Origin: Rubrivivax sp.
GTDB taxonomy: Bacteria > Pseudomonadota > Gammaproteobacteria > Burkholderiales > Burkholderiaceae_C
Direction of reading: 5' to 3'
DNA: 64,000 nucleotides
NCBI GenBank assembly: GCA_020720385.1
Contig: DYOR01000003.1
Span: 1,957 to 65,956, forward strand
Every line of letters starts with the position of its first letter. Within the stretch, counting starts at the first letter, position 1. Shown one piece after another: positions 33,520-42,148 of the stretch. A program made the position numbers and the translations under genes. The notes under the pieces are model-generated. The model saw nothing but the letters and a program-made list of their open reading frames with translations. It had not been told where the DNA came from and did not search any database.

Positions 33520-35724
33520 ATGACCAGTGAAGTCTCGAGAAGACGATTCCTCAAGATCTCGGCCACCACCTTCGGCGCAAGTGCGGCCGCAGTCAGTTGG
33601 GATGGCTGGCTGCCCGATGCCAGCGCGGCGGCCGAAGTCTCGACCAAGGGCGTCACCACGATCCCGACGTTCTGCGAGATGTGCTTCTGGCGCTGCGGCG
33701 GCATCGCCCACATCCGCGACGGCAAACTGTGGAAGTTCGAGGGCAACCCGCTCGACCCGCAGAGCGAAGGCCGGCTGTGCCCGCGCGGCACCGGCGCCGT
33801 GGGCGCGCACTACGACCCCGACCGCTTGCGCCAGCCGCTGATCCGCAGCGGCCCGCGCGGCAAGGAGGAATGGAAGACGGCGAGCTGGGATGAGGCGCTC
33901 ACCTACATCGCCACGCGCATGAACAAGATCAAGGGCGAATACGGGCCCGAGTCCGTGGCCCTGTTCAACCATGGTTTCGGCCAGCGCTTCTTCCAGCACG
34001 TGCTCAAGAGCTGGGGCCTGGTGAACTACGCCGGGGCCTCCTTTGCGCAGTGCCGTGGCCCGCGCGACGTCGGCTTCAACCTGACCTTTGGCAGCAGCGT
34101 CGGCTCGCCCGAGGCCACCGACATCCGCAACACCGAATGCCTGGTGCTCATCGGCTCGCACATCGGCGAGAACATGCACAACTCGCAGGTGCGTGAGCTG
34201 GCCGAGGCGGTGGAGCGGCGCGTCCCCATCATCGTCGTCGATCCGCGTTTCTCGGTGGCGGCGAGCAAGGCCAAGTACTGGTTGCCGATCAAGCCCGGCA
34301 CCGACCTCGCGCTGCTGCTGGCGTGGTGCAACGTGCTCGTCACCGAGGGGCTCTACGACGCCAGCTTCGTGAAGAACCACGGGCATGGTTTCGACGAGTT
34401 CGTCGAGGCCATCAAGGACAACACGCCGGAATGGGCTGCAGGCCACACGGGCATAGACGCGGCGATGATCCGCACCACGGCGCGCGAGTTCGCGAGCCAC
34501 AAGCCGGCGACCATCATCCACCCCGGACGGCGAGTCAACTGGAACGGCGACGACACGCAGCGCAGCCGCGCCATCGCGCTGCTCTCGGCGCTGCTCGGCA
34601 ACTGGGCGCGCAAGGGCGGCCTGTTCATCGCCTCGGGCACGGGCATCGCGGGCTACCCGCTGCCCAAGTACCCGAAGTCGGACAAGCCCAAGGCCGACAA
34701 CCCGAACAACGAGAAGTACCCCTTTGCCGACGAAGCCGTCACCACCGGCATCCGCGAGGCGACGATCACGGGCAAGCCCTATCCAATCAAGGGCTGGTTC
34801 GTCTACTCGACGAACATCATGCAGTGCCTGCCCAACCAGGCCGAGACCCTGGCAGCGATCGACAAGCTCGACTTGCTGGTGGTCGTCGAGACGGTGCCCA
34901 GCGAGATCGCCGGCTACGCCGACGTGGTGCTGCCCGAGTCGATCTTCCTCGAGCGGCACGACGACCTGTTGCTGGGCTTTGGGCGACAGGGCTGGGCGGC
35001 ACTGCGCCAGCCCGTGATCGCCTCGCCGCACGACCAGAAGCCGAGCTGGTGGATCGCCAAGGAACTGGCCGGCAAGCTCGGCATTCCCGAGTGCATGCCT
35101 TTCAAGGACATGGACGAGTACCTCAAGTTCCGCATCGAGAAGTCGGGCATGAACTGGGAAGAGTTCAAGCGCGTCGGCATCAAGATGGGCAAGAAGGCGC
35201 CCATCTACGTCGAGGAAGGCATTGAGCTGACGTTCGACACGCCCTCGGGCAAGGTCGAGTTTTATTCCGAGCAGCTCAAGGAGAAGGGTTTCGACCCGGT
35301 ACCCAAGTACACACCACCGGACAAGGCGCCACCGGGCTTCTTCCCGCTCATCACCGGGCGCGCCCCGGTGCATACCTTCACGCGCACGCAAAGCAACCCG
35401 CTGCTGCACGACCTGATGCCCGAGAACGAGCTCTGGATCAACGGCGCCACGGCCGCGCAGGCCGGGGTGAAGGCGGGCCAGTACGTGAAGCTGAAGAACC
35501 AGGACGGCATCACCAGCAGCCGCATTCGCGTCAAGGTGACCCAGCGCATCCGTCCTGAGTGTCTCTACATGGTCTACGGCTTCGGTCTATCCAACAAAAT
35601 GCTCAAGACTGCCTACCTCAAGGGCGCCAGCGCGGGCCAGCTCAACACGAAGTACCGAACCGACCCGATCATGGGCGGGACGAGCCTCCACGCCAACTTC
35701 GTCACTCTCGTGAAGGAGGCCTGA
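33520..35724 (+). CDS. phsA: PhsA/PsrA-type molybdopterin oxidoreductase (thiosulfate or polysulfide reductase)
   Basis: 734 aa with a Tat signal (SRRRFLKISATTFG), so it is periplasmic. The [4Fe-4S] motif is CEMCFWRCGG...RLCPRG, and the likely Mo ligand is the Cys in FAQCRGPRD (about residue 178). The C-terminal molybdopterin-guanine domain starts near FFPLITGRAPVHT. Family members reduce thiosulfate, polysulfide or tetrathionate. With PsrB- and PsrC-like partners it forms a quinol-linked reductase. Running in reverse is possible in an oxidiser. The exact substrate cannot be read from sequence alone. Confidence 0.88.
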   Translation: MTSEVSRRRFLKISATTFGASAAAVSWDGWLPDASAAAEVSTKGVTTIPTFCEMCFWRCGGIAHIRDGKLWKFEGNPLDPQSEGRLCPRGTGAVGAHYDPDRLRQPLIRSGPRGKEEWKTASWDEALTYIATRMNKIKGEYGPESVALFNHGFGQRFFQHVLKSWGLVNYAGASFAQCRGPRDVGFNLTFGSSVGSPEATDIRNTECLVLIGSHIGENMHNSQVRELAEAVERRVPIIVVDPRFSVAASKAKYWLPIKPGTDLALLLAWCNVLVTEGLYDASFVKNHGHGFDEFVEAIKDNTPEWAAGHTGIDAAMIRTTAREFASHKPATIIHPGRRVNWNGDDTQRSRAIALLSALLGNWARKGGLFIASGTGIAGYPLPKYPKSDKPKADNPNNEKYPFADEAVTTGIREATITGKPYPIKGWFVYSTNIMQCLPNQAETLAAIDKLDLLVVVETVPSEIAGYADVVLPESIFLERHDDLLLGFGRQGWAALRQPVIASPHDQKPSWWIAKELAGKLGIPECMPFKDMDEYLKFRIEKSGMNWEEFKRVGIKMGKKAPIYVEEGIELTFDTPSGKVEFYSEQLKEKGFDPVPKYTPPDKAPPGFFPLITGRAPVHTFTRTQSNPLLHDLMPENELWINGATAAQAGVKAGQYVKLKNQDGITSSRIRVKVTQRIRPECLYMVYGFGLSNKMLKTAYLKGASAGQLNTKYRTDPIMGGTSLHANFVTLVKEA

Positions 35725-35725
35725 G

Positions 35726-36265
35726 ATGCCACGCTTTGGAATGGTCATCGACACGCGCAAGTGCGTGGGATGCATGGACTGTGTGGTCGCCTGCCAGACC
35801 GAGAACGACGTTCCGGTGGGTTTCTGCCGCGACTGGATCAAGACCGAGGTGCGCGGCGAGTTCCCCAACCTCACCGCGGAGATCCGCTCGGAGCGCTGCA
35901 ACCATTGCGACAACCCACCCTGCGTGCAGTGCTGCCCCACCGGCGCCAGCCACGTCGAGGACTTCGGCAAGGTCGTGCTCGTCACCGCCAACATGTGCAT
36001 CGGCTGCAAGGCCTGCATCGCCTCGTGCCCCTACGACGCACGCTACGTTCACCCCGACGGCTATGTCGACAAGTGCACCTTCTGCTACCACCGCACCAAG
36101 GACGGCAAGGATCCGGCCTGCGTCTCGGTGTGCCCCACGCACTGCATGTACTTCGGCGATCTGGACGACCCCGCCAGCACGGTGAGCAAGCTGCTGAGAA
36201 CCCGGCAGCACCACACGCTGCTGCCCGAAGCCGGCACCAAGCCGCGCATCTTCTACATGACCTGA
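35726..36265 (+). CDS. phsB: PhsB/PsrB-type iron-sulfur subunit
   Basis: A 179-aa ferredoxin-like subunit with four cluster motifs (CVGCMDCVVACQ, CNHCDNPPCVQCCP, CIGCKACIASCPYD, CTFCYHR...CVSVCP). It has no own signal and would be carried out with the Tat-dependent PhsA. It starts directly after the phsA stop with a GGAGG site and is followed by the membrane subunit. Confidence 0.92.
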   Translation: MPRFGMVIDTRKCVGCMDCVVACQTENDVPVGFCRDWIKTEVRGEFPNLTAEIRSERCNHCDNPPCVQCCPTGASHVEDFGKVVLVTANMCIGCKACIASCPYDARYVHPDGYVDKCTFCYHRTKDGKDPACVSVCPTHCMYFGDLDDPASTVSKLLRTRQHHTLLPEAGTKPRIFYMT

Positions 36266-36278
36266 CGGTGTGAACGCG

Positions 36279-37331
36279 ATGTTTGAAACCACCACGACAC
36301 GACACAACCACCTGATCGACCCGATGCTCCACGCCTGGAGCTGGGAGATCCCGCTGTACCTGTTCTTCGGCGGCATCGTCGCCGGGATGATGATCATCGG
36401 CGGCCTGGCCATGCTGCGCACCGCCAAGGGCGAAGACACACGCGGCTTCTTCTCGATGCAGACGCCGCTCCTGGGCTTCATCCTGATGAACATCGGCATG
36501 CTCGCGCTGCTGCTGGACCTCACGCACCGGCTCTATGTCTGGCGCATCTACCTGACCTTCGAGGTCACCTCGCCGATGTCCTGGGGCTCGTGGGTGCTGC
36601 TCATCGTCTATGGCGTGCTCATGGTCTCGGCACTCATGCGCCTGCCCGATGCCTGGCCCTGGCTGGCCCGCGTCTTCCCGCCGATCAAGGCCTTGTCCGA
36701 CAGCATCGTGGCCAAACCGCAATGGATCGCCGCGCTGGGCTGGGCCAATATCGTGCTCGGTATCGGCCTGGGCATCTACACCGGCATCCTGCTCAACACC
36801 ATGGTTGCGCGGCCGCTGTGGAACAGCGCCATCCTCGGCCCCTTGTTCCTGGTTTCGGGGCTGTCGGCCGGCGTCGCGGTGATGCACATCACGGCCGTGC
36901 TGCTGCAGGGACGCAAGGCCGGCCCGGGCATGATCGGAGGTGCCATCTCGGCGATGCTGCAACCCTTGGGCGCGCAGCACCCAGAGAAGAGGACGTCCGA
37001 CGCGCTGATCCGCTACGACCAGATCTTCCTGATCGCCGAACTGATCTTCATCGGCCTGTTCATCGCCAACCTGCTCACCAGCTCGGCGTCGCACGCAGCG
37101 GCAGCCTCGCTGATCATGACCGGCGCCTATGCGCTGCCCTTCTGGGGCATCGTGGTCGGCGTCGGCGTGGTGCTGCCCTTGCTGTGGCAGGCGGCTGAGT
37201 TGTCGCACAAGGTTCCGCACACGGTGTTGCCGGCGCTGCTGGTGTTGGTGGGCGGCTATACGCTGCGCTGGATCATGGTCAACGCGGGCCAGGCGAGCCA
37301 CATCATCGCATCATCGGCCGGCGGGCTCTGA
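36279..37331 (+). CDS. phsC: PsrC/NrfD-type membrane subunit
   Basis: About 350 aa with eight or nine hydrophobic spans (WEIPLYLFFGGIVAGMMIIGG as first helix, LLLDLTHRLYVWRIYLTFE after the second), as in PsrC. It transfers electrons from quinol to the PhsAB catalytic part. ATG 36279 is shown; GTG 36270 would add three residues. It is the last gene of the operon, followed by a strong hairpin at 37367-37405. Confidence 0.9.
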   Translation: MFETTTTRHNHLIDPMLHAWSWEIPLYLFFGGIVAGMMIIGGLAMLRTAKGEDTRGFFSMQTPLLGFILMNIGMLALLLDLTHRLYVWRIYLTFEVTSPMSWGSWVLLIVYGVLMVSALMRLPDAWPWLARVFPPIKALSDSIVAKPQWIAALGWANIVLGIGLGIYTGILLNTMVARPLWNSAILGPLFLVSGLSAGVAVMHITAVLLQGRKAGPGMIGGAISAMLQPLGAQHPEKRTSDALIRYDQIFLIAELIFIGLFIANLLTSSASHAAAASLIMTGAYALPFWGIVVGVGVVLPLLWQAAELSHKVPHTVLPALLVLVGGYTLRWIMVNAGQASHIIASSAGGL

Positions 37332-37366
37332 AGGCGGCGCGCGGCGTGGCCGCGCGGCCCGAACGA

Positions 37367-37405
37367 AAAGGCCGCTTCACCGCATCTCGCGGCGAAGCGG
37401 CCTTT
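37367..37405. terminator. bidirectional Rho-independent terminator
   Basis: AAAGGCCGCTTC (37367-37378) pairs perfectly with GAAGCGGCCTTT (37394-37405), with an inner CCGC/GCGG stem in the loop. A-rich and T-rich flanks make it work for both the convergent phsC and AhpD-like transcripts. Confidence 0.85.
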
Positions 37406-37422
37406 GTCTTGGCCGCCCGGAG

Positions 37423-37782
37423 CTACTGGCCCGCGGCGAGGGCGGCGAATTCGTCGAACGAGGCCACCGCGCTGGCGGCGTACATCAGCGCAGGACCGCC
37501 GCCCATGTAGATGGCGATGCCCAGGGTCTCGTCGAGTTCCTGGCGCGTCGCGCCGAGCTTGACCAGCGTCTGGGTGTGGTAGCCGATGCAGGGGTCGCAC
37601 TGCGCCGCCACGCTCAGCGCCGTGGCGATGAGCTCCTTGGTTTTCATGTCCAGCGCGCCGTGGGCCATGGCGTTGCGGCTGAGGTCGCCGAAGCCCTTCA
37701 TGGTGTCCGGAATGTTCGCCCGCAGCGTGGTCAGGCGGGCCGAGGTCTGCTTGGTCAGTGCGCGAAAGCTCTCTGTGCTCAT
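37423..37782 (-). CDS. AhpD-like carboxymuconolactone-decarboxylase-family protein
   Basis: 119 aa with the redox motif CDPCIGYH (CxxC followed by His three residues on), as in AhpD-type peroxidase partners. The C-terminal helix pattern (LGIAIYMGGGPALMYAAS) is typical. It probably acts as a small thiol redox protein. It is the last gene of the minus-strand unit that includes the DUF156 regulator, OsmC and RND genes, 31 bp after osmC. Confidence 0.87.
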   Translation of the reverse strand: MSTESFRALTKQTSARLTTLRANIPDTMKGFGDLSRNAMAHGALDMKTKELIATALSVAAQCDPCIGYHTQTLVKLGATRQELDETLGIAIYMGGGPALMYAASAVASFDEFAALAAGQ

Positions 37783-37813
37783 GGGGGACTCCGTCGTTGC
37801 AGCGGCAGGCCGG

Positions 37814-38260
37814 TCACTTCAGGCGCGCACCGAGCGCATCGAAGACCTGCGCCTCGATCTCGATGGAACCCTTCACGCTCTGCGTCACCGTGCAGTAGGC
37901 CTCGAACGAGCCGAGCACGCGCTCCAGGTGCTCGAGCGACGCGGCGGGGACGCCCAAGGTCAGCGTGGCCGTGATCTTCAGCACGCGCAGCCGGCCCTCG
38001 GCGTTGCGCCCGGACTCGGCCTGCAGCTCGCAGCGGATGGGGGCCGGGTCCTGCTTGAACTTGCGCAGCGCGAAGAGCAGCGACGCGCTCAGGCAGTCGC
38101 CCACGGCGGTGGCGAGCATCTGCACCGGCGAGGGGCCGCTGCCCTGGCCCAGCGGGGCCGGCTCGTCGGTGCGCAGCCGGGGCTTGCCGGCGCCGAAGTC
38201 GACTTCGAACTGGTAATCCTGCACCTGCGTCAGGTGCACGGTCTGGACGGGAGAACTCAC
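37814..38260 (-). CDS. OsmC/Ohr-family peroxiredoxin-like protein
   Basis: 148 aa. The two family cysteines are in VGDCLSAS (about residue 56) and EAYCTVTQ (about 122). OsmC proteins reduce organic hydroperoxides and, in some reports, persulfides. It sits 4 bp after the DUF156 regulator gene, consistent with a reactive-sulfur or peroxide stress role. There is no signal peptide. Confidence 0.85.
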   Translation of the reverse strand: MSSPVQTVHLTQVQDYQFEVDFGAGKPRLRTDEPAPLGQGSGPSPVQMLATAVGDCLSASLLFALRKFKQDPAPIRCELQAESGRNAEGRLRVLKITATLTLGVPAASLEHLERVLGSFEAYCTVTQSVKGSIEIEAQVFDALGARLK

Positions 38261-38264
38261 TTCA

Positions 38265-38594
38265 TCACCTCACTTTTCCCAACAGGGTCTGCACATCATC
38301 GAGCACCGCCCCCAGCGCCGCCTGCTGGGCTTCGCTCACGCCCAGGCGCGACTGCAGCTCCTGCTGCATGAAGCACACCGTCATCTGCACGTAGGTGCTG
38401 TCCAGCGCCTTGCGCACGGCGGCCATCTGGCTGGCGATGTCGACGCAGGCCTGGTCTTCCTCGATCATGCGCTGCACGCCGCGCAACTGACCCTCGGCGC
38501 GGCGCAGGCGGTTGAGCAGGTCGACGCGGTCGGCCTCGGCGGTGAGCTTGGACATCGAGCAATGCTGGATGCCTGACCGCTCGGGGGTATTCAT
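38265..38594 (-). CDS. DUF156 family (CsoR/FrmR/CstR-like) transcriptional regulator
   Basis: A 109-aa all-helical regulator (LLNRLRRAEGQLRGVQRMIEEDQACVD... pattern). The conserved first-shell Cys50 is present. The copper-sensor His and second Cys of CsoR (offsets +25 and +29) are not; instead Cys74 lies at +24 (QMTVCFMQQ). Two cysteines without the His hint at thiol or persulfide sensing as in CstR, but the spacing is not classical. Cys12 is extra. The start is ATG 38594. Likely targets are the ATACCC-N4-GGGTAT palindromes in front of this operon and elsewhere in the window. Confidence 0.85.
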   Translation of the reverse strand: MNTPERSGIQHCSMSKLTAEADRVDLLNRLRRAEGQLRGVQRMIEEDQACVDIASQMAAVRKALDSTYVQMTVCFMQQELQSRLGVSEAQQAALGAVLDDVQTLLGKVR

Positions 38595-38596
38595 GC

Positions 38597-38821
38597 CTAC
38601 CTCGTGCAGGCCGCGGGCGCGTCGGGAACGCCCAGCTTGCGCAGCATCCAGCCCAGCGGGCAGACGTTGGTGAAGCCGAACTGCAGCAGGTTGGCGCCGA
38701 CGAAGGCGGTGAACGCCAGCCACCAGCTCGACAGGTAGAGCGGGCTGCCTTGCACGCCCAGGGCGAGCGAGAGGAGGATGGCGCTGCCGGCAAAGACGTG
38801 GATGAGTCGGTCGACGGTCAT
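38597..38821 (-). CDS. DUF2892 membrane protein (YgaP membrane-domain-like)
   Basis: 74 aa with two hydrophobic segments and the DUF2892 end motif CPLGWMLRKLGV. In other bacteria this domain is fused to a rhodanese (YgaP) or found near persulfide-handling genes. Its ATG overlaps the RND stop, and the DUF156 regulator gene follows 2 bp later. It probably takes part in membrane handling of reactive sulfur; the function is not established. Confidence 0.82.
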   Translation of the reverse strand: MTVDRLIHVFAGSAILLSLALGVQGSPLYLSSWWLAFTAFVGANLLQFGFTNVCPLGWMLRKLGVPDAPAACTR

Positions 38822-41800
38822 GGGGTGTTCCTTTCGGGTTGGTCGTAGCGTTTACGGTAGAGCGCGTAATAGAGGACGGGAATGACCACCAGCGTGAGCA
38901 GCGTGGACACGGCAATGCCGAAGATCAGCGCGATGGCCAGGCCGTTGAAGATCGGGTCGTCGAGGATGAAGAGCGCGCCGATCATCGCCGCCAGCCCGGT
39001 CAGCGCGATGGGCTGCGCGCGCACCGCGGCGGAACTCACCACCGCGGCCTTGAAGTCCATGCCCCGGGCCAGCTGCAGCTCGATGAAGTCGACCAGCAGG
39101 ATGGAGTTGCGCACGATGATGCCGGCCAGGGCGATCATGCCGATCATCGACGTGGCGGTGAACGGCGCGCCCAGCAGCGCGTGGCCGGGCATCACGCCGA
39201 TGATGGTCAGTGGGATCGGCGCCATGATCACCAGCGGCGTGAGGTAGCTCTTGAACTGCGCCACCACCAGCAGGTAGATGAGGATCAGGCCCACGCCGTA
39301 GGCCGCTCCCATGTCGCGGAAGGTCTCGTAGGTGATCTGCGATTCACCGTCCCACTTCACGGCGTACTGGCGGAAGGGGTCGGCGGGCTGGTGGATCCAG
39401 TACTCGGCCACCGCACCGGTGCCGGGCAGGGCGGCCTTCTGCAGGTGGTCGCGGATGGCGAACAGGCCGTACAGCGGCGAGTCCGGCAGCGGCGTGTGCG
39501 GGCCCGCCCGGCGGCCGACGTCGCCGAAGACGTAGCTCACGTTCTGCAGGTCCTTGGTGTAGAGCGTCTTGTCGATCACGCCACGCTCCACGCGCACCAG
39601 TTCGCTCAGCGGCACGAGGGCGCCGTTGGCCGCACGCAAGGGCAGGGCGAGCAGGGCGTCGAGCCCCACCTGTTGCTCGCGCGCCAGCTGCAGGCGCACG
39701 GGCACGGGGTACTTGCTCTGCGCGTCGTGCAGCCAGGCCGCATCCATGCCCGACAGGGCGCCTTGCACGGTGGCGGCCACGGCGGCCACCGGAATGCCCA
39801 GCGACTCGGCGCGCTGGCGCTTCACGCGCAGGAAGGCGCGCGGCGCGTCGATCTGCAGCGTGCTGTCGATGGCGGCGATGTCGGGCGTGGCGGCAAAGGC
39901 CTTCTCGATGCGCCCGGCGAGTTGCTGGCGCCCGGCCTCGTCGGGGCCATAGACCTCGGCCACCAGCGGGCTCATCACCGGCGGGCCCGGGGGCACCTCC
40001 ACCACCTTGAGCTTGGCGCCGTGGCGCACCGCGATCGCTTCCAGTGCCGGGCGCAGCCGCTGGGCGATGGCGTGGCTCTGCTCGTGGCGGTGCGCCTTGT
40101 CGACGAGGTTGACCTGCAGGTCGCCCTGCTCGGCGTCGGCGCGCAGGTAGTACTGGCGCACCAGTCCGTTGAAGGTGATGGGGCTGGCCGTGCCCGCGTA
40201 GCCCTGCATGTTCTGCACTTCGGGCTGGAGCGCGAGGAAGGCGCTCATCTCGTGCAGCGCCGCGGCGGTGTCCTCCAGCGGCGTGCCCGCGGGCATGTCC
40301 ACGACGAGCTGGAACTCGCTCTTGTTGTCGAAGGGCAGCATCTTCAGCACCACGCCCACGGCCCAGGTCGGCACCAGCGCCAGCGCCACCGACAGGGCCA
40401 GCGCAGCGATGATGCCGGCGAGCAGGAACCAGCGTGCACGGGCGCTGTCCAGGAAGGGCTCGAGCAGGCGTGAGAAGCCGCGCGCCATGATGCGGCTGAC
40501 GGCGCTGGGTGCGTGCTGTCCGTGCGGGTGCTCGCCCAGCGCATCGTGCGGCTTCATCAGCTTGAGCGCGAGCCAGGGCGTGACCGTGAAGGCGATGCCC
40601 AGCGACAAGGCCATGCCCAGGCTGGAGTTGATCGGGATGGGGCTCATGTACGGGCCCATCAGCCCGGTGACGAAAGCCATCGGCAGGAGCGCGGCGATGA
40701 CCGTGAAGGTGGCCAGGATGGTCGGTCCGCCGACCTCGTCGACGGCGCGCGGAATGATCTGCCACAAGGGCTTGCCGGGTTCGAGCAACTGGTGGCGATG
40801 GATGTTCTCCACCACCACGATGGCGTCGTCGACGAGGATGCCGATGGAGAAGATGAGCGCGAAGAGCGAGACGCGGTTGAGCGTGAAACCCCAGGCCCAC
40901 GAGGCGAAGAGCGTGGCGGTGAGGGTCAGGATCACCGCGCCGCCGACGATGACGGCTTCGCGCCGGCCCAGTGCCAGCCCGACGAGCAGGATCACCGCGC
41001 CGGTGGCGAAGGCGAGCTTCTGGATGAGCTTGTTGGCCTTCTCCGCCGCCGTCTGCCCGTAGTTGCGCGTGACCGTGGCTTCGACGCCCGCCGGGATCAC
41101 GGTATTGCGCAGCTCTTCGATGCGCTGGCTGGCGGCGCGCGCCACGTCGACGGCGTTCTCGCCGGGCTTCTTGCTCAGGCTGAGGGTCACGGCGGGGTAG
41201 ACCGCGCCGGCGGCATCGCCCGCCGTGGCCTGCGCCCCCGACGCGGCGTGTGCTGCCGCGCCCGGGGTGAACCAGACGTAGTGCTGCGCTTGCGCCGGGG
41301 CCGCTTCGACCCGCGCCACCTCGCGCAGGTAGACCGGCCGACCGGCGTTCACGCCGACGATGAGGTCGCCCACGTCCTGGGCGCTGCGCAGGAACTCGCC
41401 CGTCTCCACCGTGAGCATGCGCGAGCCGGCCGGGTCGGCGGTCTGGCCGGCGGGCATGGCAAAACTGGCGCCGGCCAGCGTCTGCTTCAGGCCGAGCACG
41501 TCGATGCCGCGCTCGCGCAGGCGGCCCGGCTCCAGGGTCACCTGGACCACGCGGCCGGGGCCGCCGATGGTCTGCACCTCGCGCGCGCCGGGCACGCGCT
41601 TGAGCTCGGCTTCCACGGTGTGGGCCACGCGCTCGAGCTCGACCGCGGCGGTGCCGTCGCGGCTCCACAGCGTGACGCCGAGCACCGGCACGTCGTCGAT
41701 GCCCTTGGGCTTGACGATGGGGGCGAGCGTGCCGACGTCGCGTGGCAGCCAGTTCTGGTTGGCGTTGAGCACGTCGAACACGCGCACCAGCGCTTCGGTG

Positions 41801-42141
41801 CGCGGCACGCCGACCTTGAACTGCACGGTGAGCACGGCCATCCCGGGGCGCGACACCGAGTACGTGTGCTCGATGCCGGCGATCTGGCCGAGCACCTGCT
41901 CGGCCGGTCGGGCGACCATGTTCTGCACGTCGGCGCTGCTTGCCCCGGGGAAGGGGATGAGCACGTTGGCCATGGTGACGTTGATCTGCGGCTCTTCCTC
42001 GCGCGGCGTGACGAGGACCGCAAAGAGGCCGAGCAGCAGCGCCACCAGCGCCAGCAGCGGCGTCAGCGGGTTGCTCTGGAAGGCCGCGGCCAGGCGGCCG
42101 GAGACGCCCAGTGCAGCGGCGGGGGCGTGGGGATCGCTCAC
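38818..42141 (-). CDS. RND-family efflux pump inner-membrane component
   Basis: A 1107-aa AcrB/CusA-class transporter. Twelve membrane spans are arranged as 1+6 around periplasmic loops. The TM4 region has SIGILVDDAIVVVENIHRH, the Asp-Asp pair for proton relay seen in HAE-type pumps, whereas heavy-metal pumps usually have a single Asp-Gly. The substrate is unknown; the linked DUF156, DUF2892 and OsmC genes suggest a sulfur- or thiol-related stress compound. It follows the adaptor gene by 7 bp. Confidence 0.93.
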   Translation of the reverse strand: MSDPHAPAAALGVSGRLAAAFQSNPLTPLLALVALLLGLFAVLVTPREEEPQINVTMANVLIPFPGASSADVQNMVARPAEQVLGQIAGIEHTYSVSRPGMAVLTVQFKVGVPRTEALVRVFDVLNANQNWLPRDVGTLAPIVKPKGIDDVPVLGVTLWSRDGTAAVELERVAHTVEAELKRVPGAREVQTIGGPGRVVQVTLEPGRLRERGIDVLGLKQTLAGASFAMPAGQTADPAGSRMLTVETGEFLRSAQDVGDLIVGVNAGRPVYLREVARVEAAPAQAQHYVWFTPGAAAHAASGAQATAGDAAGAVYPAVTLSLSKKPGENAVDVARAASQRIEELRNTVIPAGVEATVTRNYGQTAAEKANKLIQKLAFATGAVILLVGLALGRREAVIVGGAVILTLTATLFASWAWGFTLNRVSLFALIFSIGILVDDAIVVVENIHRHQLLEPGKPLWQIIPRAVDEVGGPTILATFTVIAALLPMAFVTGLMGPYMSPIPINSSLGMALSLGIAFTVTPWLALKLMKPHDALGEHPHGQHAPSAVSRIMARGFSRLLEPFLDSARARWFLLAGIIAALALSVALALVPTWAVGVVLKMLPFDNKSEFQLVVDMPAGTPLEDTAAALHEMSAFLALQPEVQNMQGYAGTASPITFNGLVRQYYLRADAEQGDLQVNLVDKAHRHEQSHAIAQRLRPALEAIAVRHGAKLKVVEVPPGPPVMSPLVAEVYGPDEAGRQQLAGRIEKAFAATPDIAAIDSTLQIDAPRAFLRVKRQRAESLGIPVAAVAATVQGALSGMDAAWLHDAQSKYPVPVRLQLAREQQVGLDALLALPLRAANGALVPLSELVRVERGVIDKTLYTKDLQNVSYVFGDVGRRAGPHTPLPDSPLYGLFAIRDHLQKAALPGTGAVAEYWIHQPADPFRQYAVKWDGESQITYETFRDMGAAYGVGLILIYLLVVAQFKSYLTPLVIMAPIPLTIIGVMPGHALLGAPFTATSMIGMIALAGIIVRNSILLVDFIELQLARGMDFKAAVVSSAAVRAQPIALTGLAAMIGALFILDDPIFNGLAIALIFGIAVSTLLTLVVIPVLYYALYRKRYDQPERNTP

Positions 42142-42148
42142 CGGCGTC

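Noticed and set aside
38582-38594. ATACCC near the DUF156 regulator start as an operator
   Set aside because: Only a half-site is found and it is part of the coding sequence; the operon promoter is at 43208.
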